From positions 310,001 to 374,000 of the forward strand of contig NC_061776.1 in the NCBI RefSeq assembly GCF_022458985.1: 64,000 nt of DNA. Direction: 5' to 3'. The number at the start of each line of letters is the position of its first letter. The stretch's first letter is position 1. The notes beneath the pieces are model-generated. The model was not told the origin of the DNA. It worked only from the letters and a program-made list of their open reading frames with translations, and ran no database searches. This DNA is from Mugil cephalus (lineage: Eukaryota > Chordata > Actinopteri > Mugiliformes > Mugilidae). Positions 1 through 12,300 of this stretch are shown here, one piece after another. The translations under genes and the position numbers were made by a program.

Positions 1-2850
1 CAGTGAGTGGAATCCAGTGAAGGTGATGAAGATAACATATAATGTAATAGGAGAGATCACAGATGTGAAAGTGATACAGAATGGGTCATTGTTGATATTC
101 TGTAGAGATGGGGAACAACAAGGGAAAACAATACGACTAAACCAGACTGATGGGAAAGAAGTGATGTGCTCCATACCCGAGGATAAGAGAACAACCGCGG
201 AGGAATTTCAGGAATCCCAACAAATGTGATGCTAATGAAATTAAAGATAATGTGAAAGGTGCAACAGTGCTGGATGTGAAGTGATTGTCAGTGGACGGGA
301 ATGGAGAAACGTTTGACAGCTTGTCTGTAATGATTGAATCTGAAGAGCCGGTGCTATAATAAAATATATACTGGGTACATGAGTTATGAAGTTAGACCAT
401 CCATCCCTCAACCACTGACATGGTGTAAATGCCAGATGTATGGACATATAGCAGCAGTTTGTAGAGGAAAACAAAGATGTGGAAGATGTGTGGGGGATCA
501 TGAGGATGGAAAGTGTGAAAGTGGAGCTAAACTGAAGTGCTACTGTTGTGGAGGAGAACATGCTTCCATCTATAGAGGATATGAAGCAGGCAAGAAGGCT
601 GCAGAACAACAGAAAATCAGAGCCTCCCAGGGAGGATCATACACAGAAGTGCTGAAAAAAGTGGGAACAACTCAGCAGGGTTCCAAAACTATGAGAGCAG
701 AGAGCAGCAATAGATCATGTGGAGGTTGTAGAGAAATAAAAGAAGATGCTCTGATAGTGAGTAAGAATGACTTTGTTTTGGGTTTATGGGGACGTGATCA
801 ACTGTTCAGCTCAAACAAGCAGCAGAACAGAAAAGTTTAAAAAGGAAACATGTTGATACTAAAGCGTTGAGCTGGGAAACCATCAAGGAAGTGTTAGCTG
901 AAGAAACTCCTAACTCTCAAGTATGGGCTGGTGGCTCCTCATGGTCATAACCATCCTACAGTGGAATGACAGGAGTCTCATCACTGATGGACAAGAGATC
1001 AAGAAATCTGATTCAGAATCATGGGAAAAAACACAAGAGACATGGTTAAAGCCACAGTGGGACTTTAGAATAAATATCGGTTGCTATGAAAATGAGGGGG
1101 AGAAGTGGCAACATTTGTAAAGAGGGGGGTAAATTAAAGTTGGAAGAATAAGTGAGGAGCAGGAATCAATTGTAATGAAGGTATGGACAGGGAGGAGCAT
1201 TGTGACAATAGTTAATCATTATAAATGGGAAATATAGAGGGATTTAATGAAAAGGGTTGGTTGAGGCCCAAATGTAGGTAGCCGAAAAACCAAGACCAAA
1301 AACTAAGAGACAGAATCTAAGTGAGAGTGAGCCTTGGTGGAAGGGAGGGTGGTAGCAAAGTCATAAAGAAAGAAAGGGAGCCTTCAACAGATAAAAAAAC
1401 ATACACACTAGATCCATTAATACAGAAGGACAAAGCACAAGCAATAGTCTGAAATATCAGACTGACAAAGGACACACACTGGAGGCAACACTGCAGTAAG
1501 ATAGATAGAGAGAGACACAGTAAAAAGGACATGTAAATGAACCAGAGGAACATGTAGGGCAGTAAAAAGTAATGACGTAATAACGGTGCTACAGGGGGGA
1601 AGTGGAACTGCAGCTAGTGTCAATAGATCAGAGGTTCTGGAAAAAGCTTCTGTAAAGATTCAAGGTCTGAAAAACTTCTCTCCAAAAGCTAAGAGTGTAG
1701 GGAAAAGACAGATGAATAAGAAACAGAGACCATCATTAGAGGAGTTCTACATACATCATTTAATGTGTCTGAGTTAAAGGAAGCAATAGCTAATGCAAAC
1801 AGACATCACCGGGGAAGGACGGAGAAATGTTACAGTATGTTAGCACACATGAGTCAAGGAGCACTGGGGGTGTTAAAACTGGCCCAATAGAATATGGGAT
1901 ACAGGCAAAATACCAGCAACATGGAAGGAATCAGTAATACCTCCAAACCAAAACCAGGGAAAGACCCATCACATCCATCAAGTTACATCACAGCTGGAAA
2001 ACTAAGGAGAAAAATGGGAATAGAAAGATGAATTTATATTGAGAAAGTAAGAATCTTGTTTCTAATTATCAAAGTGGATTCTGAAACGGAAGATAATGGA
2101 TGATGTGTTGTGTTTAGAATCAAAAACACAAAGCTCAGGAAATAAAGAAATGGTTCTTGCTGACTTTTCTGAGGGAGAGAAAGCTCATGATATGCTAGGG
2201 AAAGGGAAAGGCTGGATAATTAGGTATGAAAGGGAAGATGTACAACTAGGTGCTGAGCTTCATGTTTGATCAGAAAATAGAGGAAGGGTCAGTACAGAAA
2301 TTCAAAAATTTGGTATAGAAAGGGGACACCCCAGAGGAGTGTATGCACCCCAAAACTTGTTTAAAACCATGATTAAGGGGCATTTTAGAGCCAATGGAAC
2401 CCAGTGTAGGGAAGTCTTTATATGCTGATGATGGAGCCTTATAGGTTAGGGGGCGCTATAGTAAATATCTGCAGAAGAAGGTTGAACAATGGGCAGAGAG
2501 TTGGGGGTAAATCACACACACTATGTTTGTCCAGACGCCATAAGGAAGGAACATTGAGCAGGTCAGTGGTGGTAGATTTCTGGATGTTGACGGATGAAAA
2601 GCTGACGAGGGGACAACAACTTAATAAAGTTAAAGACAATGCTAAAATGTTAAGAATCTCTTAAGTGTCTGTCAGGAAAAGACTGGAGGGGATCAAGAGC
2701 ATCACTGCTAAATATTATCAGGCTATTATGGGGGAAATCATTAGCATTTAGCTGCTTGTCCCCTTTGTTGTGTTTACTTTCTCTGAGGAAAACTTACATT
2801 TAGAGACGTTTGGACATAGTTGTCTGTGTCACTTCATCTGAATATGAATA
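1..2850 (+). mobile_element. I-clade non-LTR retrotransposon, copy 1, decayed, cut by window start
   Basis: Fragments of a two-ORF LINE read on the plus strand. The ORF1 part has zinc-knuckle Cys/His spacing at about 400-560. The ORF2 part begins near 940 (LQWNDRSLITDGQE, an endonuclease start) and reaches the reverse transcriptase, where a YADD box is readable at 2421-2432. Many frameshifts and stops break both frames, including TAG at 2442-2444 just after YADDGAL. It is colinear with 39285-43930, which lets the decayed reading be followed. Clade assignment rests on remembered family features (CCHC ORF1, YADDGA box) and is moderately sure. The element is not functional. Confidence 0.72.
334..840 (+). 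pseudogene. LINE ORF1 fragment with zinc knuckles (copy 1)
   Basis: A 168-codon open stretch of a gag-like LINE ORF1 protein. It shows RCGRCVGDHEDGKC, a good C-x2-C-x4-H-x4-C knuckle, followed by KCYCCGGEH, a second knuckle-like stretch. The preceding knuckle reads WCKCQMYGH, so its first Cys appears lost. Such proteins bind the element's RNA. The frame is broken on both sides: the upstream portion lies at 17-229 in another frame, and the tail after about 780 is shifted relative to the copy near 39610-40210. Not a host gene. Confidence 0.65.
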
Positions 2851-3166
2851 TTATTGTTGAAATTGTTCTCTTGTGATTCTTTTCCTTGGACTTCCCACTG
2901 ACTGATTTATCTTGTATTTCAGAAACTGAAAGTCTAAAGTGGTGGTTGCGGGGCCTCTGTGGTGGTGGAGTCTCCTTTCACTGTGACCCCCACTGTTTAC
3001 TTGTTCACGTCTGTGTGTGTTGTGTTGACTTGATGTGTGTTTTGGGTGACCCTTCCCTGAGATGCCTCCTCTTCTAGCCCTCCTCTCCACCAGTAAACCT
3101 CACTCTGAACCAACGTTTAATGGATGGAAGTTTATTTAGTTAAAAATAAAATCCTTGAATTTAAAC
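2851..3166 (+). other. LINE 3' flank shared with the second LINE copy
   Basis: This stretch has no gene. It is nearly the same as 43945-44275, so it belongs to the duplicated block that includes the LINE. It ends with an AT-rich tail where the hAT element begins. Possibly the LINE 3' UTR. Confidence 0.5.
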
Positions 3167-6100
3167 TAGGGCTGTAAAACGATTCATTTTTTAATCACGA
3201 TCAATCGCAGAATTTCCATAGTTAATCGCGATTAAATCGCGTTTTGAATTGCATGTTTAAAATCCTGTTATTTTACATTTCAAGGCAGTTTTAAAGCCCA
3301 TTTTGTAAAAGCATTTCTTACCAGATGTCTTAACTGGGATTCAAATGAATACAAAGAAAAAAATTTCCTTTTTTGACCTTTGTATTTTCTTTCAAAAAAG
3401 TGCCATGTAGACCAACTTATACAATGTCATGTCAAATACAGTTTTAAAATTAAAAAAGAGCTATGTAGACCCACTTGTCTACTTAAAAAATACATCTTAA
3501 CAAAATGCTACCAAAGTGTGGTCATGAAACCAAGACTTGGGAGGTAGGAAACAACCTCCATGTATTAAAGTAATAAAGGGACGTAGTGCTTACTTTGAGA
3601 CTTTCCCAATATATATGCTACCCCCAAAAATAAATCTAAATAGCACCATTAGCAAAACATTCATATAACCCAACTTGAAGTAACAGCAATCCATGGATTT
3701 GCAACACTGGGGGTGATATTTGTACTTTGGCTTATGCAAACAGCCACAGTAGGATATCTGTACCTTTTCAAGTTCAAATGAAGAATGTAACCCTCATAAT
3801 TCACCTGTGCTGCACAGGGCTGAAAAAACTGCACTCTTTTAAACCCATAAATTCAGAACTTAAGATTCAGAGTGCTTATTTTTTCCCTCATATTTCTTTT
3901 CTTTGACCCAATTGCCAAGGCAGACCAGTCTGGGTGACATTATCATTTGCACGATGTGACCAAGAGTGAGAACAACCTTTTGTACGGTACCATTGTTGCA
4001 GGTGTAGCCAGATATTTCTGTGCCAGAGGTCCCAAAGCTTGTGTAGGCCCCTGCATGTCCAACCACCATTTCAATGGACAGTTCCTCATGAGATGTCGGC
4101 TCACCTCTGTACCGACCCCCAGACATGTTAGATGCTGGGTCCCCGTCTTCATCTGAATCTGATGCAGCTAACAGGAGGGTTCATTTTCTTTTTAGGTAGA
4201 TCTGCTCTGTTTCTCTGTGAGGCTCAGGCTGCTGGGCACTCTGTTTTTTAATCAAATTACAGCCAACACCAACTTCCTCCCTTTCAGATCTGGGAATGCA
4301 TTTCAGATCCTTAAATCGGGGGTCAAGGGCCGTTGTCACTTTCAACCACTGGATATTGGTGCTTTCTTTTTTGCTTTGACAGGTAAGATTTGAAGCCGTT
4401 TTAAAACCCGGATTGCATAGCCTGGACCATTGTCAGAAACCTCCATAACCCATACCTGCCATGAAAAATAAAGCAAAATAATGCAATTAATTATCAGTTA
4501 TAAAAGGGAGAAAAAGAAGGAAGACCTGCACATTGTTATGCTCCACAAAAATAACATTTAAAAATGATTTTTTTTTCGAGCCTAACAGTGTGTAGCCCTT
4601 CCTCCTTTTCATCTTACAGTGTTTTTTTTTACGTTCTTTAAAAAACCACCACAACTGTTGAAACTACAACAGCAGCATTATTACTTTTTGCAATAAATAA
4701 CCAGAAATCAAAGATAATAATCACATTTTCATTTTCAACAAACAAAATTCAAAATATTTGTTGTGATTTTTTTAAGTAGCTTACCTGCACGGTTCAAGAA
4801 GTGCCTCAAGTTTTTCTATCTTATCCACTTCAGCATTAGTCGGCATGGCTGTGTGCTTCTTTGCTCAGGAGCTGAAAAGTGTAGCTCTGACCGCATTTTT
4901 GGGTTTTTGAGAGCCAGGTGATCATGCTAAGAGTGAGTTCCACCTGGTGGAAACATTTTGATGGGGGAGGCTCCTGTTGCCATCCAGACTCCTTTTGTTG
5001 TCGTCACAGTTCTGCTGCATTTGCGGGACTGTGCTTAAATGTCCAACCCAGTTTGCAGCTTTTTAGCCAAGACATTCTCGACACCACTGTCAGGGAAATT
5101 GACATTGTGATCGATCTTTGTAAACTGTGTGCAATCCCAGGGCATGTGCTCGTATGGCAGGAGTCTTGCTGTTGCTGTCATATTCTGGGCACTAGGGTGC
5201 CAATTGTCGTCACCTTACCTGCAACATCCCCACTGCTCCGCAACTTCAGAAAAATGTTTGGGCAAAATGTGTCTGCGAAGTGCCGTTCTTCTTTATGTCG
5301 AACCGGTAAAGCAAACGAGTGCAATTTCCAGTCAGTGTCTATATGGTGAGCAGTAACTCCAAGATAATTTTGGTTACTCACTGACGTCCAATGATCCCCA
5401 GTTAATGCCACAGTGTTCCCCGGGAGGGTAAGGTATGCGTCGAGTCAGAACATGTGTTGTACATTGATGTGCTGAAGAAAGAAGTGATGACCGCTGACAA
5501 GTCTTATCTTGCATTTAAAAAGGTTTATTTACAAGAAAGAACAATGTCAAAACCACAGCCGAATCTGAGAGGGCTTCTGGCCAATTGTCAAACCCCCTCT
5601 CCCATTCAGCTCCTACAGACCCCTCGGTTCTCATCCCCAAAACCCCCATTCACAAACAAAATTATCGACTTACGTCTAGCTGTTTTAGGGCTGACAACTG
5701 GTAAAATTACCCTTTAGCCTTTAAACTTTATAGACATCCCCAAAAACAAAAACAGATGCTAAGAACAAATGGAGAGGACCATATACTACCTTGCCAACCT
5801 GATAACATCCCTAAGACCTGATCTTCCACGATGTTGACTGTTCTGCAGTCAATTCCCACCCATTTTCGCGATTGCTGTTGTGAACTTCTTCGACGTACTT
5901 TCATCCGCGGGTCTGTGGTGACTCCCACTCAAAATGGTCGTTGGTGGAGCTGGGGGTCGCTTGGCTGGTTTCCCACCGGTTTCACCCTGGGTGTTTAGCT
6001 TGGAGGTGGTAGAGCAAACTCAACGTATGCTGGTGGTAGTTAAACTCCATTTGACAGAGGTTGCATTTTACTTTTGACTTGTTAATTGAACCGTCTGGAG

Positions 6101-6312
6101 GTATTTTGAAGTTAAACAAGCCAGTAAGTCCAGTAGCTGTCTTTCCTTCCATCACCGCGGTGGGTTTACTGCAGGAGACCACTTCAAAGCATAACCTGAG
6201 CATGACACTGCTACAGCCAGGGCAGCAGTCCACGGGTGAATAGAAGGGACAAAAAGGCTTGCGAAATTTAAAATGCGATTTAAAAAAAATAAACGCGTTA
6301 TGGACTGCATTA
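3167..6312 (-). mobile_element. hAT-type DNA transposon, decayed, transposase on minus strand
   Basis: The left end carries the AATCGCGATTAA-type terminal sequence common in fish hAT elements (3180-3245). The right end (about 6255-6312) has the matching inverted style with GCGATT and ACGCGTT. The 8-bp sequence ATTTAAAC lies on both sides (3159-3166 and 6313-6320), the size expected for hAT target duplication. The minus strand encodes transposase pieces: a BED-like zinc finger at 6233-5982 (CNLCQMEF then HLQAKHPG) and a central LTGDHWTSVSNQNYLGVTAH piece near 5411-5178. Frames are broken, so it is inactive. The right flank is already V-A1 downstream sequence, so some flank was lost or the duplication is partly chance. 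Confidence 0.75.
5982..6233 (-). pseudogene. hAT transposase N-terminal BED finger fragment
   Basis: An 83-codon minus-strand frame. The second half reads VKCNLCQMEFNYHQ, then SLLYHLQAKHPG, fitting the Cys2-His2 BED finger that starts many hAT transposases (C-x2-C then H-x4-H). It sits at the transposase 5' end inside the element at 3167-6312. Downstream the frame is lost and resumes near 5411. Related host ZBED genes exist, but the terminal repeats and breaks here favour a dead transposon. Confidence 0.6.
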
Positions 6313-6449
6313 ATTTAAACAGGAATTAGCAGAATCCATCTGATATGAGCTGTGGTTTGAATACCACTTCCTCCTCTTTGAAAAGTAGTCACATACAGTA
6401 TCTGGGTTCAGGTTTTTGTACAGCCTCTTCTACACTTTGTATCACTGTG

Positions 6450-7057
6450 TTTCTAGAGCACAGTAGTAGAGAGCTGTGTCTGCCAGGGTTAGGTCTGTTA
6501 TGGTCAGTTCAGTTAATGTAGATGATGTTTGGGATTTATAGCGATTATCAGGAATGTGGTACCTGAGCCACCTTTTCCTCTCTTCCAGAGAATAAACGAG
6601 AAGCCTGAAGGTCAAATGATGTCTGTACCAGTAAAGGTAGGCACTATCTCTATCTGTCTGATAGTTGCATGAGAGTGTGACAGATTGTCCTTCTCGTTCA
6701 CTGACTTCATCTTCATCAGAGAGTTTTGTGTCTCCAGCTGTTAGTCCTGGAAAAAGTAGAGAACATGAAGCCATTAACTAACATTGTCCATTGAGGCTGA
6801 TTGGAGAAGACAGTGGAAAAGTCTCCTGTACAGTGTTACCTGTGGACATTCACAACAAATCAACTGTACAAACTCTGTCAGTTCAGTGTAGAAGATAAAT
6901 GAAAAGATGATTTTCATTGTATCAGAGCAAAGAAACAAGAGTTGTGAAGTGCAGTCTGTATATCTGGTTAATGCAGCAGTTTCAACAAAACTTGAATCCC
7001 TGTTCTTCAACTCACCTAAAAATGTGAGATAAGAAGCAAAAAGAGGTAAAGCAACAT
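6450..7057 (-). pseudogene. T-cell receptor V segment A1, pseudogene
   Basis: V exon 6450-6746, leader exon 7016-7057. The V exon is open and reads GQSVTLSCNYQ, then WYRHH, then TALYYCALETQ, with intact recombination signal 6411-6449 (23-nt spacer). The leader is 42 nt instead of 40: two extra bases shift the frame and place TAG directly before the GT donor, so no normal leader can be joined. FR2/CDR2 is also out of frame with its relatives: two 1-nt losses after WYRHH and a further 4-nt loss before IPDNRY restore the frame, giving LTFRLLVYSLEERKRW instead of SDLQAPQFILYKG. Paired with B1 upstream. Confidence 0.85.
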
Positions 7058-7404
7058 GTTTTTGAGTTTTTAAAGCCAGACAGACAGCACATCAACAGTG
7101 TTCTTCCACCAGAGTAGAATGAGGAAGAAATAATGTCATTGGATGAGCTAATGATTGTTGAGTGGGTGGGGCCATTTTATAGCTTGACTTCAACTAAACC
7201 CAATAAAATTCTTCTCTGCTTCAACAGCAGCTCTGTCTCAGATGTCAACTGCTTCATTTCTCTGTTGTCTTGTCCTCAGTCCAATGAGTCAGAAATCAGG
7301 GGTTGAACAGAGTGTGGCTCCCTCAAAGTGGATGTTGTGGAGTATTGTGTTGTCTTTGCTCCAAAGGTTTTTTTTCAGATTTTTGGGTGTTTCCTGTCAC
7401 TGTG

Positions 7405-7877
7405 GGCCTCAGAGCACAGTAGTACACAGCAGAGTCAGACACATAAGCTTCGGGAAACTTCAGAGGAACTGATTTGGTCTTGAGCTCAGCACAAATCTGT
7501 CTTTAGGGAAATCTGGAGCTTTTGTCATCACCTCCAAACTTGATACGCCGCAAAACGTACTTAGCATAACTATTCAGGTTCTTGTTTGTAAACCCGAACA
7601 AATAGGATTTGCCCCAGTTGTCTCAAAAGTGCAGTTGAGTGTGAAGTGTCTCCTTCAGTAGCAATGACATCTCCTGGGGTCTGCATCAAATTTGTCTTCT
7701 CCTTTACACTCTGGGGAAGAAAGAACATGCAGAGAAGAGATGAATCAATAAAGATATGATTCAAAGGGCAACAATCAGCACTTTAAATGTGTTCAAGTGT
7801 GTAAGAGGAAACATGTTGAAACTTCTAAACTTACCAAAGAAAAGAGCAGCAAGAATAAACCACAGCCAAAGTTCCAT
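7405..7877 (-). pseudogene. T-cell receptor V segment B1, pseudogene
   Basis: Leader exon 7835-7877 is intact (MELWLWFILAALFFG, phase 1). V exon 7405-7710 starts QTPGDVIATEGDT and then shifts frame within the usual LTLNCTF stretch; further indels follow in FR3 and near the YYC end. The nonamer is degraded (position 7373 is T where relatives have G), while heptamer 7398-7404 is intact. The CTCF-like motif past the recombination signal is also damaged (7314-7324). Several independent lesions make this a clear pseudogene, unless this stretch has poor sequence quality. Confidence 0.82.
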
Positions 7878-8200
7878 CTGTACAACAAGGTTTAAATCAA
7901 CAGGAGAAAAATAGCTGAGTTCAACATTCAGTCTGACAAAATTTTTCTCCTCACAGCAGCAGTTATTATTGCACAATGGTTGAACCCAGTGCACAGTAGT
8001 GCACCACCTACTTGAAAATGTCGCCCTCTAGTGGAGATAAAAAGGGAATTCAACAGTGTAAAAAAGGGGCTTCCAGAAACTTGAAAAGAGGTAGGGAAAA
8101 AAAAAAAAGTACAAAATGCTGAATTAAAAGCACCAAAAAAACACAATAAAAAGTCAGAACGAGCAGCTATTAACTGAATTAAAGACCAAAGAAACAAAAT
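7878..8200 (-). promoter_or_regulatory. Upstream flank of V-B1 with CTCF-like site at 8024-8034
   Basis: Upstream of the B1 leader lies the sequence shared by all B segments: a GTGCAC/CTACTTG patch (7991-8014) and CCCTCTAGTGG at 8024-8034. On the minus strand that reads CCACTAGAGGGC, which fits the core CTCF consensus CCASYAGRKGGC. Function is inferred from the motif only. Confidence 0.45.
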
Positions 8201-8780
8201 GAAGTTTAAAGAAGGGATTTAAACCAGGCAGTGTCTGGGACAGCCTACAGAGGGAAATTGGTCCAGAGTTTCAGGGCTGCAGCTGAGAAAGAATGATCTT
8301 TCCCCTGAGCTTCAACCTTGTTCTTGGACAACCAGAAGACCTGAGTGACCTTAATGGGACATAATGGTAGTAGAAGATCCAGAGATATGTTGAAGATAGA
8401 CCGTTCAGTCAGACGCTTTCTCTAGATCTATAAAAGACACAATGCAAACTTCCCTTTTGCCCTTCCTCTACTCTAAAATCACATTCTCAAGGTAAATAAC
8501 TCATCTGCTCTTTCCCAGCATCAAACCAACTGCTGCCACAAAAGCTAACGTCTCCCCTTAGCCTACTTCCACTACTCTTTCCCACATCTTCATTGTATGG
8601 CTCATCAGCTTCATACCTCTGTAGTTCATCATCATCACCAGAACACTCCTCCTCCATTCCCAGGCTTCCAGTCCTAAACTCTTTTCTTCCTCCTCTCCTT
8701 CTTCAACCACCATAGCTCTATTCCCACCAGGACACTGTAGGTCAACAGCTCAGATGGTGGTCGTCGTTAAGAAGATCCTG
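8200..8780 (-). mobile_element. RTE-like LINE fragment and repeat flank (copy 1)
   Basis: 8200-8400 is repeated at 14040-14250. From about 8410 to 8700 the minus strand resembles the RTE-clade reverse transcriptase start that is more readable at 14489-14259 (TGMKLMSHTMKTWERVVEARLR). Both copies sit upstream of a B segment, so they were probably copied along with it. Frames are broken here. Confidence 0.55.
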
Positions 8781-9100
8781 ACTGATCTGGAGTGGAAGAC
8801 ATGTTTATATTTCACATGTATAGTTTTTACAAAGGTTTTATGCTGGTTCACTTCTTGATACAACCCTCTCCACTATCTCGACTTTGGATCAGCACAAGAA
8901 ATAAACTGGCTTGTGACTTCCTATGTCTGAACTTCAGGCTGCCAGGACCTGCAAGGCCTTCTCTGCTGGGCTAAAAATATCTAACAACAGACAGACGCTC
9001 TTCATCCCAAACTGGGAAATTTCACAGTTGCAGCAACAATGTACAGGCACTCAACACCATACATCCTATATAACAGTGTAATGTTATGTGTCACATACAA
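8780..9100. other. Intergenic, no gene seen
   Basis: The first part (to about 8990) is a divergent copy of 14640-14780. The rest shows no coding potential and no repeat that I recognise. Confidence 0.4.
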
Positions 9101-9600
9101 TGAGGATTAAACAGGCGAAAGGATTCAGACAGGACAGATTTCCTGTAGCGTTCTTTGTCTGAGTCTCTTGGAGAAGGAGCTCTGTTGTGTGTCTATCATC
9201 CCGGTGGAGAGGGAGGTCAGGATGATCCTTGACTGATATCAGTTTAAAATGTCCTCCTCTCCCAGCCCAAAGACAGAGCCACCTTCCTGATCAGGTTTTT
9301 CATGTGTAGCTGTTCCCTCCACAGACCACAGCAGAGAAAAGTGTTCTGGCCACAACAGACTGGTAGAAGATCTCCAGCAATCTTACTGCACCTTGAAGGA
9401 TCTCAGCTTCCTCAGGAAGTAGAATCTCTGCAGGCCTTCTAGGACACGCTTTACTGTTGGGCCTCCAGTTCAGTCTGTTACTGATGCTCACTCCCAGGTA
9501 TCTGTCTCTCCTCCACCACCTCCACAGCCTGTCTCTCCCCCACAGCCAGTTAATCCTTCATTCCTGACCACACCTCCCTCATGCCTTCTGCTGGAGTTTG
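9100..9600 (-). mobile_element. LINE reverse-transcriptase 3' fragment (L2/Rex1-like)
   Basis: Minus-strand translation near 9491-9300 gives RPAEILLPEEAEILQGAVRLLEIFYQSVVARTLF. This resembles the post-RT region LRRL...LLxxFYQSVVASVLFYAVVCW of Jockey-superfamily LINEs. Frames are broken. It continues at 10090-10400 after an unrelated insert. Confidence 0.55.
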
Positions 9601-9604
9601 GCCT

Positions 9605-10088
9605 CCAGCTTCCTCCTGTTGTCACAGTTTCTGTTTTTTTATTTTGTGCCATGTTTTGTGTTTCCTCTTTTATTTTGTCAAGTATTTGTTTTCATGCCTG
9701 TTGTGTTTTTCCTTGTGTGTGTTTGATTGTTAATTGGTCTCACCTGGTTTGATTGCCCTGATCTGTTTTCAAACCCGTGTCTTGTCATCCCTGAGCCCTC
9801 TTGTGCATATATCGCCCTACCTTTCCCTTTGTTCTCTGTTGCGTCATTGATGTTTTTCCCCCCGGGAGTGTGTTTAAAGTTACCTTCTTCCTGGCCTGTT
9901 TGTGTCCTGTAAGTTTTTCTATCATGTTCTAAAAGTTTATTTCTAGTCTTTGGATTTACCTGCTTGTCTGCAGTGCCTTTTGGGTTTTTGTTTTTCATTA
10001 AATACTTTTTTGTTTGAAACCCGGCCCTCATCTTGAGTCCTGCACTTGGATCCTCTACAAACCCCTTCACCACTCAAATCCTGACACC
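9605..10088. mobile_element. Unclassified insert inside a LINE fragment
   Basis: About 480 bp bounded by TGTCAC near 9617 and CTGACAC near 10080. It separates two minus-strand LINE pieces that look like one element. It is TTTTG-rich with no convincing ORF. The TGTCA...TGACA ends hint at a short terminal inversion, but I cannot name the family. Confidence 0.35.
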
Positions 10089-10089
10089 T

Positions 10090-10400
10090 GTAGGAGTCCT
10101 TGCACTTCCTCAGCTTGTCCTGCAGTTGATGCTGTACCCTCCTTAGCTCCTCCTTGTCTCCAGACCTGAAGGCTCTCCTTTTGTCATTCAGCAGAGTCCT
10201 CACAGAATATGATATATTCTGTGATGCAGTCCACCATGCTGCTGATGTCTTCCCCCTGAGGCTGACAGAGGGCCTCTCAGTTGGTGGACTCAAAGCAGTC
10301 CTGCAGGGCATCCTTTGTCCACCTCGTAACAGTCCCTTTTTTACACAGGCTGCCTGTTGGACCAAGGTGGGACATACTTTGCAGGAGCAGGACAAGGTTT
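10090..10400 (-). mobile_element. LINE ORF2 fragment (between endonuclease and RT)
   Basis: Minus-strand frame within 10395-10100 reads RPSVSLRGKTSAAWWTAS, then RTLLNDKRRAFRSGDKEELRRVQ, then KCKDSYR. It resembles the linker ahead of the RT domain in L2/Rex1-type LINEs (RALLNEKxxAFRSGDxEExKxVQxxL). Truncated and not functional. Confidence 0.55.
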
Positions 10401-11490
10401 GATCAAAACCTTCCTAGTGGGGTAGGGCAGTTGTACTGTATGCATTGGAAGGCATTTGCAATACAGCCAGATTCAGTGTTTGATTGCACAACCGTGACAA
10501 TCAACATACTGGGTGAATTCTGTGAGTGTTCTGTCCAAGGTGACGTGGTTGATGTCCCATTGATCACCATAAACAAATTCGGCTGCTGCGTCTGCAGACG
10601 GGGGACAGTGGTGTTGGTGAATGAATTATATTTTACGTGAATACCTATTAAATAATTCTTAAAGGACTCTTTGCTTCCTTTCTAGCTTTTCCCTGGTTGC
10701 GCTGCTTCCAAGCGTGTTTTCATATCAAAGCTCTTATCCCAATCCACATTTAAGCATTCATTTGTTGCTTTGGGGCTCAAAGAAATCTGCCTGGAGGCCC
10801 TTTAGAATCTTCTGCTGTCCTGCAGCAATAAAGTAAGTGTTGACCAGACTGTTGCTTTAACCAATCAGAATTGAGTTGAGGACACCATGGTCTGCTTGCA
10901 GGTGTACGGTGATGTCAGTGTACTCGCATGCCTTTTGATTGGACAGTCAGAGAGTGAGCTAGCCAGAGCTAGAGAACTGCATCTGATGCGAGCTGGACGA
11001 GCAAAATGTATTTTTGTTCATTGAATACCTGGTTTGTCACGGTTACAATTCCTGAAGGAGAGAAATCGAGCTGCTTGAGGATATACGGTCAAAGACATTT
11101 TTTAAGACAGACTTTTCAAGAAAAGCTGACATTGTTAACAAAGTCCTAGCCAACACAGAAAGGATTTGCCAGCCATTTTCATCCCCTTAATAAGGAGCAG
11201 AACCCCTGGCTCCCCATGATCAGAGGAAAAGTCTGAATAGTTTCTTTATGGTCATAAAATTAATTATATTTCCATCTTTCATGTGTGTTTTTGCCATTTT
11301 ATTGGGTCATCATTGTTTCTGTTGGATTTGATGTATGTGGTTCTTGTTGTTTGTGCAACGTTCTGTTTTATTATTTGTATGATCATAAAATTTTCTATAG
11401 CGGTGTCATGATGATCATTTTAAGAGACAGTGTTTCCCCTGGGTTACATCATTTTTTCATTAGATGTACTCGATAGGAAAAGCGACTTGC
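10400..11490. other. Intergenic, no supported gene
   Basis: No ORF here matches a family I know. The first 250 bp may continue the minus-strand LINE toward its endonuclease, but this is weak. The remainder looks like decayed, AT-rich repeat sequence. Confidence 0.3.
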
Positions 11491-11975
11491 ACAGTCCGCC
11501 ACTGATCAATACTGAAAACAAATATAAAACACTGAATATATCATCCAAATTGTTCGAACAATAAGATCTAAACAACATGGAATGAAAAGAACAATGAGGA
11601 CCTGAGGAGATTAAACTGCTCACGACATACAAGGGCTTTACAAAAAAACTGAAAACGTGGCTTATCAACACCTATAGCTGCCAACACTAAAATATGTTGT
11701 GATGCTCTGATGTTTTGATGTTATGATAAAATTTTTGTTTGTATTTTGATTTTTTTTTTGTTTTTTTGTTTTTTTAAAATTTTACAGTAAGTGTTGTTTA
11801 TGTAAACTTGTATTATATTGTACATGATGTAATGCTTCTTATTTCCTTTTTTACATCAAGGCCAGGGGACTACAGATGAAAACTAGCCTTCTGGCTAATT
11901 CTGGCTTTTTTAACCATGGGTAATCATGTGTTCTATGAGATTGCACTGTCCCTTTCTTAAATAAACAGTAAACAA
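11490..11975 (+). mobile_element. LINE 3' tail
   Basis: Broken plus-strand coding sequence near 11600-11680 (AYKGFTKKLKTWLIN-like) is followed by a T-rich 3' UTR and ends with a TGCACTGTCCCTTTCTTAAATAAACAG-type stretch at about 11943-11970. This resembles the 3' end of fish L2/CR1-type LINEs. Only the last few hundred bases are present, as in a 5'-truncated insertion. Confidence 0.5.
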
Positions 11976-12300
11976 CAATGTAACATAACCTTAATGCAGA
12001 AACATATGCTTCCTTGTACTTTTGTGTTTTAAAAGTAGAATGATTCTGTTAGTGTCCATGGTGTTTAGTGTGTGAACCTTCAGTTGGTTTGTCATTGATG
12101 TGGATTTGCTGCTCATGTGAATCCTCCCACAGTGTTTTTATTAGCAGCTGTAACCACTTTGACTCTGATAAAACAGGAATTAGCAGAAAACCATCTGATA
12201 TGAAGCTGTGCTTGAATACCACTTCCCACCTCTTTGAAGAGAAATCACATATCTGGGTTCAGGTTTTTGTACAGCCTCTTTTACACTTTTTATCACCGTG

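Noticed and set aside
3860..4126. Long minus-strand and plus-strand ORFs within 3.86-5.7 kb as host genes
   Set aside because: They lie inside the hAT element, show no coherent domain outside the transposase pieces, and overlap in several frames.
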